Shown in pieces: positions 35,883 to 45,146 of a stretch of DNA of 64,000 bases. The stretch is from Vagococcus teuberi (GTDB taxonomy: Bacteria > Bacillota > Bacilli > Lactobacillales > Vagococcaceae). Location: the NCBI RefSeq assembly GCF_001870205.1, contig NZ_CP017267.1, forward strand, positions 1,600,501 through 1,664,500, written 5' to 3'. The translations under genes were made by a program, and so were the position numbers. Within the stretch, counting starts at the first letter, position 1; the number at the start of each line of letters is the position of its first letter. A model generated the notes under the pieces. The model did not search any database, had not been told where the DNA came from, and saw only the letters and a list, made by a program, of their open reading frames with translations.

Positions 35883-37009
35883 TTTTCTCCATCCAATACT
35901 TCTTTGATTTCATCTAATACTCTGTTTGTTGCTTGTCCGTCGTTATATGTATTCCATAATGCATTAAACAGCTTATTTCCCTCAAGCATCGGGTAATTAG
36001 TTAGTTGTTTAATGACGTCGTCTGTTGTATGCGTCACAGGTTGCGGAAAATCGGCTTCAATATTTGGTTGAATACCAGTGACTTGACGATACTTCGTTTC
36101 ATCCGGCCAATACATGATTAGCTGACCAGTCGGATTGGCTAGAGTAAAATCAAACGCCACAGAAGAATAATCGGTAATCAAAACATCCGCTTGCATGATA
36201 TACTCATCAGCCGATTCGTGTGACGATATCCAGTCGACATTTGTTTGATTAATATGTTCTAACTCAACGTGGGGATGTAGCTTCACTTGAAGCAATCCCT
36301 CATTTTTTAAGCTATCAGCTACTTTTTTGATATCTAATAACCATGTTTCAACAGGTTCATTTTCACGGTAAGTGGGTAAATATAGAACACGTCTTTTGTT
36401 ACTGTTTTGTTTAACTATTCTTTGACATAATCTATCTGTTCTTGGAAAGCCAGTAAAAAGTATTTGTTCTTTAGAAAAGCCGTAACTTCTTCTAAATACA
36501 TCGGCCATTTTTTTTGACGCAACAAAGACATAATCAAAGGACTCATACACTCGTATAAAACGATTTTTATCTTTTTCAGAGCGTTTAGCAGCTGACTTAT
36601 CTTCTAAGCCAAATTGTTTGATTGCTCCAGTCGCATGCCAAAGTTGGTAAACTGTTTGATTTTGTTTAAAGGTAATATCTCCTAAAAACGCAAAATAATT
36701 ATCAGCTATTATCACCTGACTTTGACAAAGACAATTAATTCCTTTGATGAAACCACTAACTGTGTCTAGATTGATACACTCAATCCCAAAACTTTCAAGT
36801 TGTTTCACTTCTTCTAAGCAATTTTTTTTATATAAAACAATCACTTGTTGCTCGTATGATACAGCTTCAATCAGACCTTGATTATTATTAGGAAAACTCA
36901 TCAAGTAACAGACTCTTTTGATTACTGGTTTCAATTTATTTTTTTTAGATAATCGTCTAACGACAACACTATATAGCTCTTTTAAGTAACTAACCAATAT
37001 ATGTGTCAT
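35879..37009 (-). CDS. tagB: CDP-glycerol primase TagB-like
   Basis: A 376-residue glycerophosphotransferase whose signature reads YQLWHATGAIKQFGLED (~130) where polymerases have TWHGTPLK; this variant is typical of TagB primases, which add the first glycerol phosphate to the GlcNAc-ManNAc linkage lipid. Also present are FTGFPRTDRL (~187), RVLYLPTYREN (~208) and DVLITDYSSVAFDFTL (~283). The start overlaps tagH by 20 bases. The primase role is inferred from the motif and from its place next to tagA. Confidence 0.88.
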   Translation of the reverse strand: MTHILVSYLKELYSVVVRRLSKKNKLKPVIKRVCYLMSFPNNNQGLIEAVSYEQQVIVLYKKNCLEEVKQLESFGIECINLDTVSGFIKGINCLCQSQVIIADNYFAFLGDITFKQNQTVYQLWHATGAIKQFGLEDKSAAKRSEKDKNRFIRVYESFDYVFVASKKMADVFRRSYGFSKEQILFTGFPRTDRLCQRIVKQNSNKRRVLYLPTYRENEPVETWLLDIKKVADSLKNEGLLQVKLHPHVELEHINQTNVDWISSHESADEYIMQADVLITDYSSVAFDFTLANPTGQLIMYWPDETKYRQVTGIQPNIEADFPQPVTHTTDDVIKQLTNYPMLEGNKLFNALWNTYNDGQATNRVLDEIKEVLDGEK

Positions 37010-38054
37010 ACAATTTATCCATAGAGGTTTTGTCTATCACTGTTTGTTCGATTTTCTGTGTGGTATCTTTGGCAAAGTAAGACTTAAACGATCTTCCTCT
37101 AACGTGTAACGTACCAAATACTACTAACGCGGCAATCATTGCGAGTAAAACAACTTTAGTTAGCGTTGACATCGTTCCAATGGCCGGACCTCTTAAGACA
37201 GATTTACCGTGTCCTCTTTCAACGGCTATTTCTTTTAATTCATTAACATTAAAGTTTTTTTGCTTTTCTTTGTAGCCATTTTGATACTCTTTTTTCTCTT
37301 TTTCTGATAAGGCTCTAAACCATTTAATAAAGTCATTGTAGTTGGCAACGACTTCTTCTGTGTCACCATATTCACGTAATTCACCGTAATGAATCCATGC
37401 CACTTTATCACATAGTTTTTTTACTTGGTTAAGAGAGTGTGATACAAAGAAAATTGTTTTTCCTTCTTTTTTAAATTGTAAAATACGATCCACACATTTT
37501 TGATAGAACGTATCGTCCCCTACTGATAACGCCTCGTCAATAATCAAAACATCAGGATTATTGTGTACGGCGATCGCAAAACCTAAGCGTGATCGCATCC
37601 CGCTTGAGTAGTTTTTTACTGGTTGGTTAACAAAATCCCCAATATCAGCAAACTCCATAATATCTGGTAGTATTTCGTCGACTTCTTCATTGGTTAACCC
37701 TTGCATCAAACATTTTAATCGAATGTTTTCAAGACCTGTTAATTGTGGTTTCAATCCAGCTCCAATGGCAATAATAGATGTTTCGCCTTTGATTGTCAAT
37801 TGCCCAGTTGTTTGAGGGATGATTCCTGCTAATATATTTGATAACGTTGATTTTCCTGATCCATTAATTCCGATTAACCCCACTGCTTCACCTGGATAGA
37901 CCTTCAAATCTATTCCCCTTAGTCCCCAAAAATGCGGTACACTTTTTTCTGAGAACTTGAACAATGCCTTGATTTTATCGGACTTTTTCTTATATAAATC
38001 ATATTCTTTGGTAATCATCGCTAATTCTACTTTTGGATTTTCTTTTTGATTCAC
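36990..38054 (-). CDS. tagH: Teichoic acid ABC transporter ATP-binding protein TagH
   Basis: A 354-residue ATPase with Walker A GINGSGKST (~60-68), the ABC signature YSSGMRSRLGF (~148-158), Walker B VLIIDEALSVGD (~168) and the switch His in VSHSLNQ. Unlike simple exporters it has a C-terminal extension with one membrane helix (~305-325, VVLLAMIAALVVFGTL) and a short tail outside, as in B. subtilis TagH. It starts a five-gene block tagH-tagB-tagA-tagG-tagF-like ending with the fusion gene. Preceded by the LCP gene and its terminator. Confidence 0.94.
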   Translation of the reverse strand: MNQKENPKVELAMITKEYDLYKKKSDKIKALFKFSEKSVPHFWGLRGIDLKVYPGEAVGLIGINGSGKSTLSNILAGIIPQTTGQLTIKGETSIIAIGAGLKPQLTGLENIRLKCLMQGLTNEEVDEILPDIMEFADIGDFVNQPVKNYSSGMRSRLGFAIAVHNNPDVLIIDEALSVGDDTFYQKCVDRILQFKKEGKTIFFVSHSLNQVKKLCDKVAWIHYGELREYGDTEEVVANYNDFIKWFRALSEKEKKEYQNGYKEKQKNFNVNELKEIAVERGHGKSVLRGPAIGTMSTLTKVVLLAMIAALVVFGTLHVRGRSFKSYFAKDTTQKIEQTVIDKTSMDKLYDTYIG

Positions 38055-38164
38055 GTTGACCCATCCTATTCTTTTTCAGTTCGTTAAAACTACACCATTT
38101 TACACTATTATCTGTATTTTATCAAAGTTTCATCCTAAATTTAAGTCATTCTTCATCATTTAAA

Positions 38165-38199
38165 AAAAGAGTTTAAGGGACAATCCCCTAAACTCTTTT
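38165..38199 (-). terminator. Terminator of the LCP gene
   Basis: A 16-base stem (AAAAGAGTTTAGGGGA on the minus strand) with a 3-base loop and seven Ts downstream. It overlaps the LCP stop codon (38198-38200) and separates this gene from tagH. Confidence 0.9.
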
Positions 38200-39349
38200 A
38201 ATAATCATCAATTGCCATCCCATCTTGTGGATAGGTTCTTGGGTCAACAAGTCCATCCGTTTCAAACTTGTAACTTGCGTCATCACGATCGTCGGCTTTT
38301 TCTAACCCTAAAGATAGACGTAATTTATGTGAAATGTAGTCTATACTATCTTTATGTAACCCCACCATACTTTGCTCACCATAGTTATAACTCATCCATG
38401 AAAAGACGTATGAATCAAACTTATAGTCTTTCGTTAAACCAGATTGCGCTACTGATAAAATACGACTTGGTGGCATATCGGTTGTTACATGACCATCTAA
38501 TGCGTTCAATATGCTCTTATACTTTGCCAATGATCCCACTTCCATGGCTTTTTGAGCAATAGCCTCAAGCACTTCTTGTTGACGTTTTCCTCGTTCAATA
38601 TCATTATCAACATAACGAGTTCTTGCAAATGCTAGTGCTTCTTCACCGTTTAAATTATGCTTTCCTTCTTTTAGTTTCACTACTTTTTTGCCTTTTGAAT
38701 TCTGTTCTGTCAACGTAAACGGAACATCAATTTCTACTCCACCAACTGCATTAACAACATCTTCAAATGCCTGGAAATCTGCTGTCGCGTAATAATTGAT
38801 TGGGACATTTAATAGTTCTTCCACAGCCGTTATAGATCCTTCTACCCCACCGTGAGCATATGCTGCATTTATTTTATCGTTTCCATCAAAATTTTTAGTA
38901 GAAATATGTGTATAGGTATCACGTGGAATACTTACCATGCTGACAAGCTCATTTGACGGATTGATTGTTAATAGAATCATTGAATCCGTCCTAGCACCGC
39001 CTGTTCCTCGAGTATCCTCTGCATCATCATCAAGACCAAGTAAAAGAATAGAAATTGGGTCTTTTTGCACATCAATCTTCTCATTTTCTACTTGACTTGT
39101 CTCTCTTGGCTTATAAGCATCATTTAAAAATTTATTACCATCGACTACCATCTTAATACCGTATACGACAATTCCCAAAAGAGAGATGGCGAGCAATACA
39201 CCCAAAATTTTGCTAATACTCAATAGTGTCTTCTTTAACCCAGAATCTTTCTTGCGATTATTTTTTCTAGAGTGTAAGGAACTGAATTCTTGTATTTTAA
39301 GATTTTTGTCAGTTTTTTTCTGATTTTTTTTATTTTTCTTTTTACTCAC
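38198..39349 (-). CDS. LytR-CpsA-Psr (LCP) family phosphotransferase
   Basis: A 383-residue membrane-anchored enzyme with a very basic cytosolic start (MSKKKNKKNQKKTDK), one helix (~45-68) and a large extracytoplasmic LCP domain. Catalytic features are ILLLGLDDDAEDTRGTGGARTDSMILLTI, SIPRDTYTHI (~140) and EALAFARTRYVDNDIERGKRQQEVLEAI with the key Arg and Asp residues. LCP enzymes attach lipid-linked teichoic acids or capsule to peptidoglycan. Both loci beside it could be its clients; the position next to tagH suggests teichoic acid. Confidence 0.93.
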   Translation of the reverse strand: MSKKKNKKNQKKTDKNLKIQEFSSLHSRKNNRKKDSGLKKTLLSISKILGVLLAISLLGIVVYGIKMVVDGNKFLNDAYKPRETSQVENEKIDVQKDPISILLLGLDDDAEDTRGTGGARTDSMILLTINPSNELVSMVSIPRDTYTHISTKNFDGNDKINAAYAHGGVEGSITAVEELLNVPINYYATADFQAFEDVVNAVGGVEIDVPFTLTEQNSKGKKVVKLKEGKHNLNGEEALAFARTRYVDNDIERGKRQQEVLEAIAQKAMEVGSLAKYKSILNALDGHVTTDMPPSRILSVAQSGLTKDYKFDSYVFSWMSYNYGEQSMVGLHKDSIDYISHKLRLSLGLEKADDRDDASYKFETDGLVDPRTYPQDGMAIDDY

Positions 39350-39485
39350 TCTATCAATCTCCTAGATAATAAATAATATAGTAACATAATTTCAATCTAA
39401 GATAGTATAGCATAATGAGAAATTTTTATGGTACTAATCTAATATTTTTATACTTTTTTAAAGAATTCTTATATTTAGAATTAAA

Positions 39486-39515
39486 TTGTGCATTAAAGAG
39501 TTGCCGTGCTATAAT
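39486..39515 (+). promoter_or_regulatory. Vegetative promoter of tagO
   Basis: TTGTGC (39486-39491), an 18-base spacer and a perfect TATAAT (39510-39515), 30 bases before the tagO ATG. Confidence 0.75.
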
Positions 39516-39545
39516 ATGTGTTGAATTCTGAAAGTAGGTAAGAGA

Positions 39546-40682
39546 ATGGACTTTATTTTTGAAATATCATTTCGTTTAGTTTTAACGATGCTCTTTTCTT
39601 TTATTATAACACCTTTCATTCGTAAATTAGCCTTTGTCATTGGAGCAGTTGATCAACCTAATAAGCGACGAATCAATACTAAACCAATGCCTACTGCAGG
39701 TGGATTAGCTATTTTTATCACATTTTCATTATCCATTTTATTTTTATTTGATGATATTATTCCAACAAGCTACGCCTTGCACTTGATTATTCCTTCAGGG
39801 ATTATTGTCATAACTGGGTTAATTGATGACATTTTTGAAATTACTCCCAAACAAAAAATGATTGGTATTATATTAGCCGCACTCTATGTGTGTTTTGTTT
39901 TCGATATTATCATGCACTCAATTACATTACCTTATTTTGGTACGATTGAATTTGGTTGGTTAAGCTATCCTATTACTATTTTATGGATTGCTGGATTAAC
40001 AAATGCCATTAACTTAATTGATGGACTCGATGGTTTAGCATCCGGTGTGTCGATTATTGCGTTGACAACTATTGGGATTATCGGATACATTGGGGCCTCT
40101 ACCGGAGCAGTGAATATTGTGGTCCCTCTTAGTATTTTTATTTTGCTGATGAGTACATTGGGATTTTTCCCCTTTAATTTCTTTCCAGCAAAAATTTATT
40201 TGGGGGATACTGGTGCTTTATTTTTAGGTTTTTTGATCTCGTTATTATCCTTACAAGGTCTAAAAAACGCTACCTTTATCTCGCTTATCACACCACTTAT
40301 TATTTTAGGCGTTCCTTTAACAGATACTGTATTTGCAATGATTAGACGAATACTCAATAAAAAACCTATCTCATCAGCCGATAAAATGCATTTGCATCAC
40401 CGACTTATTTCATTAGGATTTACGCATCGTGGAGCGGTTATTATGATTTATTGTATGGCATTAATCTTTTCGCTTATTTCATTTTTATATTTGTTTACCA
40501 ATACATGGGGTAATGTTTTTCTCACTATCGCCTCTTTACTAGGTTTACAACTATTTATCGAATTAATCGAATTGAGCGGAGAAAATCGCCAACCTCTACT
40601 TCACACGTTAAAATTTATTGGGAATAAAGCATATCGAAAAAGAAAACTAACGGAATACGAGCAAAAAAAAAAGAAAGAATAA
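39546..40682 (+). CDS. tagO: Undecaprenyl-phosphate GlcNAc-1-phosphate transferase TagO
   Basis: A 378-residue enzyme that starts teichoic acid synthesis by transferring GlcNAc-1-phosphate from UDP-GlcNAc to undecaprenyl phosphate. About ten membrane helices. Motifs are AVDQPNKRRINTKPMPTAGG (~36-55), GLIDDIFEITPKQK with the Asp-Asp pair (~96), NAINLIDGLDGLASG (~157), FFPAKIYLGDTGALFLGF (~220) and KMHLHHRLISLGF (~282). It is divergent from the LCP gene and convergent with yihY-like. It could also supply lipid intermediates to other GlcNAc-based polymers. Confidence 0.96.
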   Translation: MDFIFEISFRLVLTMLFSFIITPFIRKLAFVIGAVDQPNKRRINTKPMPTAGGLAIFITFSLSILFLFDDIIPTSYALHLIIPSGIIVITGLIDDIFEITPKQKMIGIILAALYVCFVFDIIMHSITLPYFGTIEFGWLSYPITILWIAGLTNAINLIDGLDGLASGVSIIALTTIGIIGYIGASTGAVNIVVPLSIFILLMSTLGFFPFNFFPAKIYLGDTGALFLGFLISLLSLQGLKNATFISLITPLIILGVPLTDTVFAMIRRILNKKPISSADKMHLHHRLISLGFTHRGAVIMIYCMALIFSLISFLYLFTNTWGNVFLTIASLLGLQLFIELIELSGENRQPLLHTLKFIGNKAYRKRKLTEYEQKKKKE

Positions 40683-40709
40683 CTCACTGAATCAGTGAGT
40701 TATTCTTTC
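40674..40709. terminator. Bidirectional terminator made of two convergent gene ends
   Basis: A nearly perfect palindrome with arms of about 17 bases (AAAGAATAACTCACTGA and its complement). It contains the stop codons of both tagO (40680-40682) and the yihY-like gene (40700-40702). T-runs follow on both strands. Confidence 0.9.
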
Positions 40710-41626
40710 TTTTTTTCTTTTCGCTTTGCTTTAACTTGTTTCATCCTAGTTTCCACGTAATGGCTAACAAAACTTTCTTTAGGATTAATTGGACCATATA
40801 AAAATTTTTCAACCGTCACGTTTATTACGCCACCAATAATAATAATTGACGAGGCAATATTCAGCCAAAACATAAAGAGAATAAACCCTCCAATAATACC
40901 GTAACTAGAAATTTTCCCTGAAAAATGCGTCACATATAAGCTAAATAATTGAGTAACCAACATCCATGTTAACGTGGTAAAAACGGCACCAAACAAAATC
41001 GTTTTAAAATGAATTTTCGCACTTGGTAAAAAATAATAGATACACATCATAACAACAAATAAAACAGAGATTGTTACTGGCCACCGTAGCGTTTGAAATG
41101 TTGATAGTATATCTTCAGGCATACCAACAATTGGCAGTAAGTGTTCTAATATGACTTGACCAAATCCCATGATAAACATTAATACCAATAAAGCAAGCAT
41201 CAATAGAAACACCATAAAAAATGATAATAATCGCCTGATAACTTGTGTTTTTTGTTTAGAAATACCATATGCTTTATCCAAACTTATTCGTATCCCATTT
41301 ATCCCTTTACTAATAGCCCAAAATGTACCTAATGCGGAAATTGATAATAATCCACCATTACTTTTCGTTAATAAATCCTCTATCGTATCTTTTAAAATAC
41401 GATAAATATCCGGTGGTAATAATTCTCGTATATATGGGTAAATTTGTGTTTCATCAATTTTTAAATAAGGTAATATGTTACCAATCACAATGAGGAGTGG
41501 AAAAAAAGACAGCAACATATAATAAGTAACGACAATCGAGTAGATAGTAACATCCGCCTGTTTTAAAGTAGATAAAAAGTCTCTGATAAACGATCGCCAA
41601 TCCTTCTTTTCTGTAGTTTTTTCCAT
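40700..41626 (-). CDS. YihY/BrkB family inner-membrane protein
   Basis: A 308-residue protein with six hydrophobic segments and the family features LLSFFPLLIVIGN (~38), FWAISKGINGIRISLDKAYG (~105), YFLPSAKIHFKTILFGAVFTTLTWMLVTQLFSLYV (~190-225) and SSYGIIGGFILFMFWLNIASSIIIIGGVIN (~235-265). The C-terminus is basic (KAKRKEKKKE). The family was once named ribonuclease BN; a transport or envelope role is more likely but unproven. It follows map by 15 bases and is probably cotranscribed with it. Confidence 0.9.
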   Translation of the reverse strand: MEKTTEKKDWRSFIRDFLSTLKQADVTIYSIVVTYYMLLSFFPLLIVIGNILPYLKIDETQIYPYIRELLPPDIYRILKDTIEDLLTKSNGGLLSISALGTFWAISKGINGIRISLDKAYGISKQKTQVIRRLLSFFMVFLLMLALLVLMFIMGFGQVILEHLLPIVGMPEDILSTFQTLRWPVTISVLFVVMMCIYYFLPSAKIHFKTILFGAVFTTLTWMLVTQLFSLYVTHFSGKISSYGIIGGFILFMFWLNIASSIIIIGGVINVTVEKFLYGPINPKESFVSHYVETRMKQVKAKRKEKKKE

Positions 41627-41641
41627 TTCCTTTAAACGCTC

Positions 41642-42394
41642 CTATTCATCTTGTAAAGTTAAGATTCTCGGTCCATCAGCAGTAATGGCAATTGTATGCT
41701 CATACTGACAACTTAAACCACCATCTTGTGTTCTTGCAGTCCAACCATTGTTATCCATTTTCATTTGCCAAGTTCCGGTATTTACCATTGGTTCAATCGT
41801 AATAACCATCCCTTCTTTTAATCTTAGTCCTTTTCCAGCTTGTCCATAGTGAGGAACAGATGGCGCTTCATGGATAGTTGGCCCAATTCCATGTCCAATA
41901 AAATCTCGAACGACAGAAAGATTTTCACCTTCAACGTATGTCTGAATCGCATGACCGATATCGCCAATACGATTGCCAACTGTTGCTTGCTCAATCCCTT
42001 TGTAAAGAGCTTTTTCCGTTACTTCCATTAAATGGTCAATTTCTGGTGTTGATTTTCCAACAACATACGCCCAACAAGAATCTGACATAGCCCCTTTTAA
42101 ATCAATACACATATCAACTTTGATTAAATCGCCATCTTTTAATGGTGTTTTTCTTGGAAATCCATGACAGATTTCATCATTAATACTACAGCACGTTGCA
42201 TACTCATAGCCTTCGTATCCGATCTGAGCGGCAACCCCACCATGATCTTCAATCATATTTCTAACAAATACTTCAATATCCCAGCTTGTTATACCTGGTT
42301 TTATAAAATCTCTTAACGCTTCATGAACACTAGCTAATAATTGACCAGATTTTTCCATTTCATCTATTTCTCTTGCTGATTTTAATGTAATCAT
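41642..42394 (-). CDS. map: Methionine aminopeptidase, type I
   Basis: Removes the initiator methionine from nascent proteins. At 250 residues it fits type Ia. The five metal ligands are recognisable: Asp in DLIKVDMCID (~94) and SDSCWAYVVG (~105), His in FIGHGIGPTIHEAP (~170), and Glu in VITIEPMVNTG (~203) and CQYEHTIAIT (~234). Its gene is divergent from the flavodoxin gene. Confidence 0.95.
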   Translation of the reverse strand: MITLKSAREIDEMEKSGQLLASVHEALRDFIKPGITSWDIEVFVRNMIEDHGGVAAQIGYEGYEYATCCSINDEICHGFPRKTPLKDGDLIKVDMCIDLKGAMSDSCWAYVVGKSTPEIDHLMEVTEKALYKGIEQATVGNRIGDIGHAIQTYVEGENLSVVRDFIGHGIGPTIHEAPSVPHYGQAGKGLRLKEGMVITIEPMVNTGTWQMKMDNNGWTARTQDGGLSCQYEHTIAITADGPRILTLQDE

Positions 42395-42478
42395 GTTTAT
42401 TTTCGCTCCTTTTCATCTTTGCTTTCTTATTCTAGCATAAACACACCCGTTCGACAAAATTAGCAAAAGATAAATTTA

Positions 42479-42506
42479 TTGAAAACTGGTGTGTATTTGT
42501 TATAAT
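42479..42506 (+). promoter_or_regulatory. Flavodoxin gene promoter
   Basis: TTGAAA (42479-42484), a 16-base spacer and TATAAT (42501-42506), 37 bases before the ATG, with AAAGAGG just upstream of the start. Confidence 0.75.
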
Positions 42507-42542
42507 TTTTTTAAATGATTATGTAGAGGAAAGAGGAAAAAC

Positions 42543-42986
42543 ATGGCTATTGCAAAAATTGTTTATGCAAGTCTTACTGGCAACACGGAAGAAATAGCAG
42601 ATATCGTAGCAGAACGTTTAGAAGAAAAAGGGTTAGACGTTGAGATTGAGGAATGTACACAAGTTGATGCTGAAGAGTTTTTAGATGCAGATATTTGTAT
42701 TGTCGGTAGTTATACCTATGATGATGTCTTAGTTCCAGATGAAATTGCTGACTTTTATGAAGATTTATTAGAACTGGATTTAACTGGAAAAATATATGGT
42801 GTCATCGGATCTGGAGACACCTTTTATCCATGTTTCTGCCAAGTAGTCGATCAGTTTGATAAAGCGTTCCAATCAACTGGTGCGATAAAAGGTGCTGAGT
42901 CCGTTAAAGTTGACTTAGCTGCTGAAGAAGATGATATTGTTGCTCTTGAAGCATTTGCAGATGCATTAGTAAAACAACTTGATTAA
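42543..42986 (+). CDS. Flavodoxin
   Basis: A 147-residue FMN-binding electron carrier. The phosphate-binding loop ASLTGNTEEIADIV is at residues 9-22; the isoalloxazine-binding loops are SYTYDDVLVPDE (~57) and GSGDTFYPCFCQVVDQFDKAF (~90). Strongly acidic overall, as expected for flavodoxins. It is short-chain type. Its partner reductase is not in this window. A 42-base perfect palindrome follows it as terminator. Confidence 0.94.
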   Translation: MAIAKIVYASLTGNTEEIADIVAERLEEKGLDVEIEECTQVDAEEFLDADICIVGSYTYDDVLVPDEIADFYEDLLELDLTGKIYGVIGSGDTFYPCFCQVVDQFDKAFQSTGAIKGAESVKVDLAAEEDDIVALEAFADALVKQLD

Positions 42987-43007
42987 GCACACTATCTAAA
43001 CATATAA

Positions 43008-43049
43008 AAACCGCGTAAAGTCGATTTCGAAATCGACTTTACGCGGTTT
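43008..43049. terminator. 42-base perfect palindromic bidirectional terminator
   Basis: Two 21-base arms are exact inverse complements (AAACCGCGTAAAGTCGATTTC and its partner), with A/T runs on both sides. It lies between convergent flavodoxin and TetR genes. The arms are more GC-rich than the surroundings. Confidence 0.92.
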
Positions 43050-43068
43050 ATTTATTTAATCATTTAAC

Positions 43069-43644
43069 TCACTTTAATTTTGTTAAACTAACCTTAGGGT
43101 GCTTTTTAGACATTTCAATAACATTTTTAATTATAACTTCGATTTCTTCAACTGTGGGTTTAGCCCTGTTAGAAGCTGCTAATGAAGATAATCCTACGCT
43201 CATAACCCAACAATTAGTAAATATTGCTTCTTTCACTTCATCAGATAGTTTCGCGTACACATCATCCTGATTAATTTTGTCATAAAACAAATTACGTGTA
43301 AACTTATTTAGTTTCGTCCCACTATCGTGATTATCTACAAAAAGTGCTTTGTAAAAGACACTGTTTTCAGAAGCAAATTTTACATAATTAACTATCAAAT
43401 CAACAATACAATCGTCTGTATAGCTTTGATTGTAAACTTCATTTCTTAAACCAGCTGTCACTTGATCGATAAAAACATTACGTAACTCATCCATATTTTT
43501 AAACTCCAAATAAATTGGTTGAGTTGATGTTTTCATTTTATTCGCAATATTCCTTGCGGTAAATCCACTAAATCCTTCAGTCGAAATCACTTCAAACACT
43601 GCTGATAGGATATGTTCTCGTGTAATTGTCTTTTTCCTAGCCAT
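43069..43644 (-). CDS. TetR/AcrR family transcriptional regulator
   Basis: A 191-residue repressor type. The start is ATG 43644 (MARKKTITREHILSAVF), preceded by AAAGGAGAGG; an ATG at 43692 would add 16 residues not seen in the family. The N-terminal helix-turn-helix spans ~8-55 (VFEVISTEGFSGFTARNIANKMKTSTQPIYLEFKNMDEL). The C-terminal ligand domain ends in PTVEEIEVIIKNVIEMSKKHP. No adjacent target gene is obvious. Ligand unknown. Confidence 0.9.
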   Translation of the reverse strand: MARKKTITREHILSAVFEVISTEGFSGFTARNIANKMKTSTQPIYLEFKNMDELRNVFIDQVTAGLRNEVYNQSYTDDCIVDLIVNYVKFASENSVFYKALFVDNHDSGTKLNKFTRNLFYDKINQDDVYAKLSDEVKEAIFTNCWVMSVGLSSLAASNRAKPTVEEIEVIIKNVIEMSKKHPKVSLTKLK

Positions 43645-43907
43645 AAAAACCTCTCCTTTGTCCTTAAAATGTTTATAAAATGAACAATACATGTCAATCT
43701 ACACTTATTTAATGTATTATAACATGAACTTATGAGCAAACAAATAAATATATCAGAAAAAGCATCCATTTTTTTGATATAAAGCAATATTTTAGAAAAT
43801 AAGACAGGAGTGTGGAAAGGCATCACAACAGTTATAAATGCTCGAATTTGTTCTCATCTCTATCGTATGCTAATATAATGTTATGATAATTCTAGGAGGA
43901 TGATAAC

Positions 43908-45146
43908 ATGGTATTAAATAACTTCGATCATTTATTACAAAAATATGCTGAATTAATTACTAAAGTTGGTGTAAATGTATCTAAATCACACACTGTTGTC
44001 TTAAATATACAAGTAGAACAAGTACCTCTTGCTCGTTATATTGTTAAAGAAGCATACAAGTTAGGAGCGAAGCAAGTTGTTGTTCAATGGTCAGATGACT
44101 TTATAAACAGAGAGTTTTTCTTACATGCTGATGATGACGTTATCTCTAACGTTCCTGACTATAAAATTGAAGAAGCAAATGATTGGGTGGAAAAAGGAGC
44201 GAGTCGTATTAGTGTCGTATCTCAAAATCCTGATGCGTTCTCTGGTGTAGATGGAGATCGTTTAGCAACTTTCCAATCAGTAAATGGAAAAGCAATGATG
44301 CCACTACGACAAGCAACACAAGCAAACAAATTAAGCTGGACTGTTGTTGCTGCTGCTGGTAGTGACTGGGCAAAAAAAGTATTCCCTGAATTAACATCTA
44401 ACGAAGAACAAGTTGATGCATTATGGGATGCTATTTTTAAAGCTTGTCGTATGTACGAAACGGATCCTATTGAAGCTTGGCATCATCATGATAAGACGTT
44501 AGAAACAAAAGCAGATGAATTAAATGCTCATCAATTTGATGCTCTACATTATACCGCACCTGGTACTGATCTAGTAGTCGGTCTTCCAGAACATCATCAT
44601 TGGGAAGGTGCTGGCAGTAAAAATGCTCGTGGCGAACGTTTCATGGCAAATATGCCAACTGAAGAAGTCTTTACAGCTCCTGATTGTCGTCGTATTGACG
44701 GTATTGTATCAAGCACAAAACCGTTAAGCTATGCTGGAAATACAATTGAAAACATGGTCTTTACATTTAAAGATGGCAAAGTCGTTGATGTCACTGCAGA
44801 AAAAGGCGAAGATGTATTGAAAAAATTATTAGAAACAGATGAAGGAGCGAAAAGTTTAGGTGAAGTCGCTCTTGTACCAGATAGCTCTCCAATTTCTCAA
44901 TCTGGTATTACTTTCTTTAATACTCTTTTTGATGAAAATGCTTCAAATCATTTAGCTTTGGGTAGTGCTTATGCCTTTAATATTGAAGGCGGCACAGAAA
45001 TGACTGAAGAAGAGCTATCAAAAGCTGGATTAAATCGTAGTCAAACACATGTTGACTTTATGATTGGTTCTAATCAAATGAATATAGATGGTATCAAAAC
45101 AGATGGTACTAAAGTGCCAATATTCAGAAATGGTGAATGGGCATAA
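43908..45146 (+). CDS. M29 family metallo-aminopeptidase (PepS/AmpS-like)
   Basis: A 412-residue aminopeptidase that trims N-terminal residues from peptides. Metal-binding and catalytic parts typical of M29: FMANMPTEEVFTAPDCRRIDGIVSSTKPL (~247, with the conserved Glu), EVALVPDSSPISQSGITFFNTLFDENASNHLALGSAY (~323, with the His) and THVDFMIGSNQMNIDG (~380, with the His and Asp). AGGAGG is followed by the second of two close ATGs. Its terminator was split off by the short ISL3 derivative at 45153. Confidence 0.93.
   Translation: MVLNNFDHLLQKYAELITKVGVNVSKSHTVVLNIQVEQVPLARYIVKEAYKLGAKQVVVQWSDDFINREFFLHADDDVISNVPDYKIEEANDWVEKGASRISVVSQNPDAFSGVDGDRLATFQSVNGKAMMPLRQATQANKLSWTVVAAAGSDWAKKVFPELTSNEEQVDALWDAIFKACRMYETDPIEAWHHHDKTLETKADELNAHQFDALHYTAPGTDLVVGLPEHHHWEGAGSKNARGERFMANMPTEEVFTAPDCRRIDGIVSSTKPLSYAGNTIENMVFTFKDGKVVDVTAEKGEDVLKKLLETDEGAKSLGEVALVPDSSPISQSGITFFNTLFDENASNHLALGSAYAFNIEGGTEMTEEELSKAGLNRSQTHVDFMIGSNQMNIDGIKTDGTKVPIFRNGEWA

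Noticed and set aside
43740-43907. A small ORF upstream of the TetR gene on the minus strand
   Set aside because: It overlaps the TetR start in another frame, has no ribosome site and resembles nothing.
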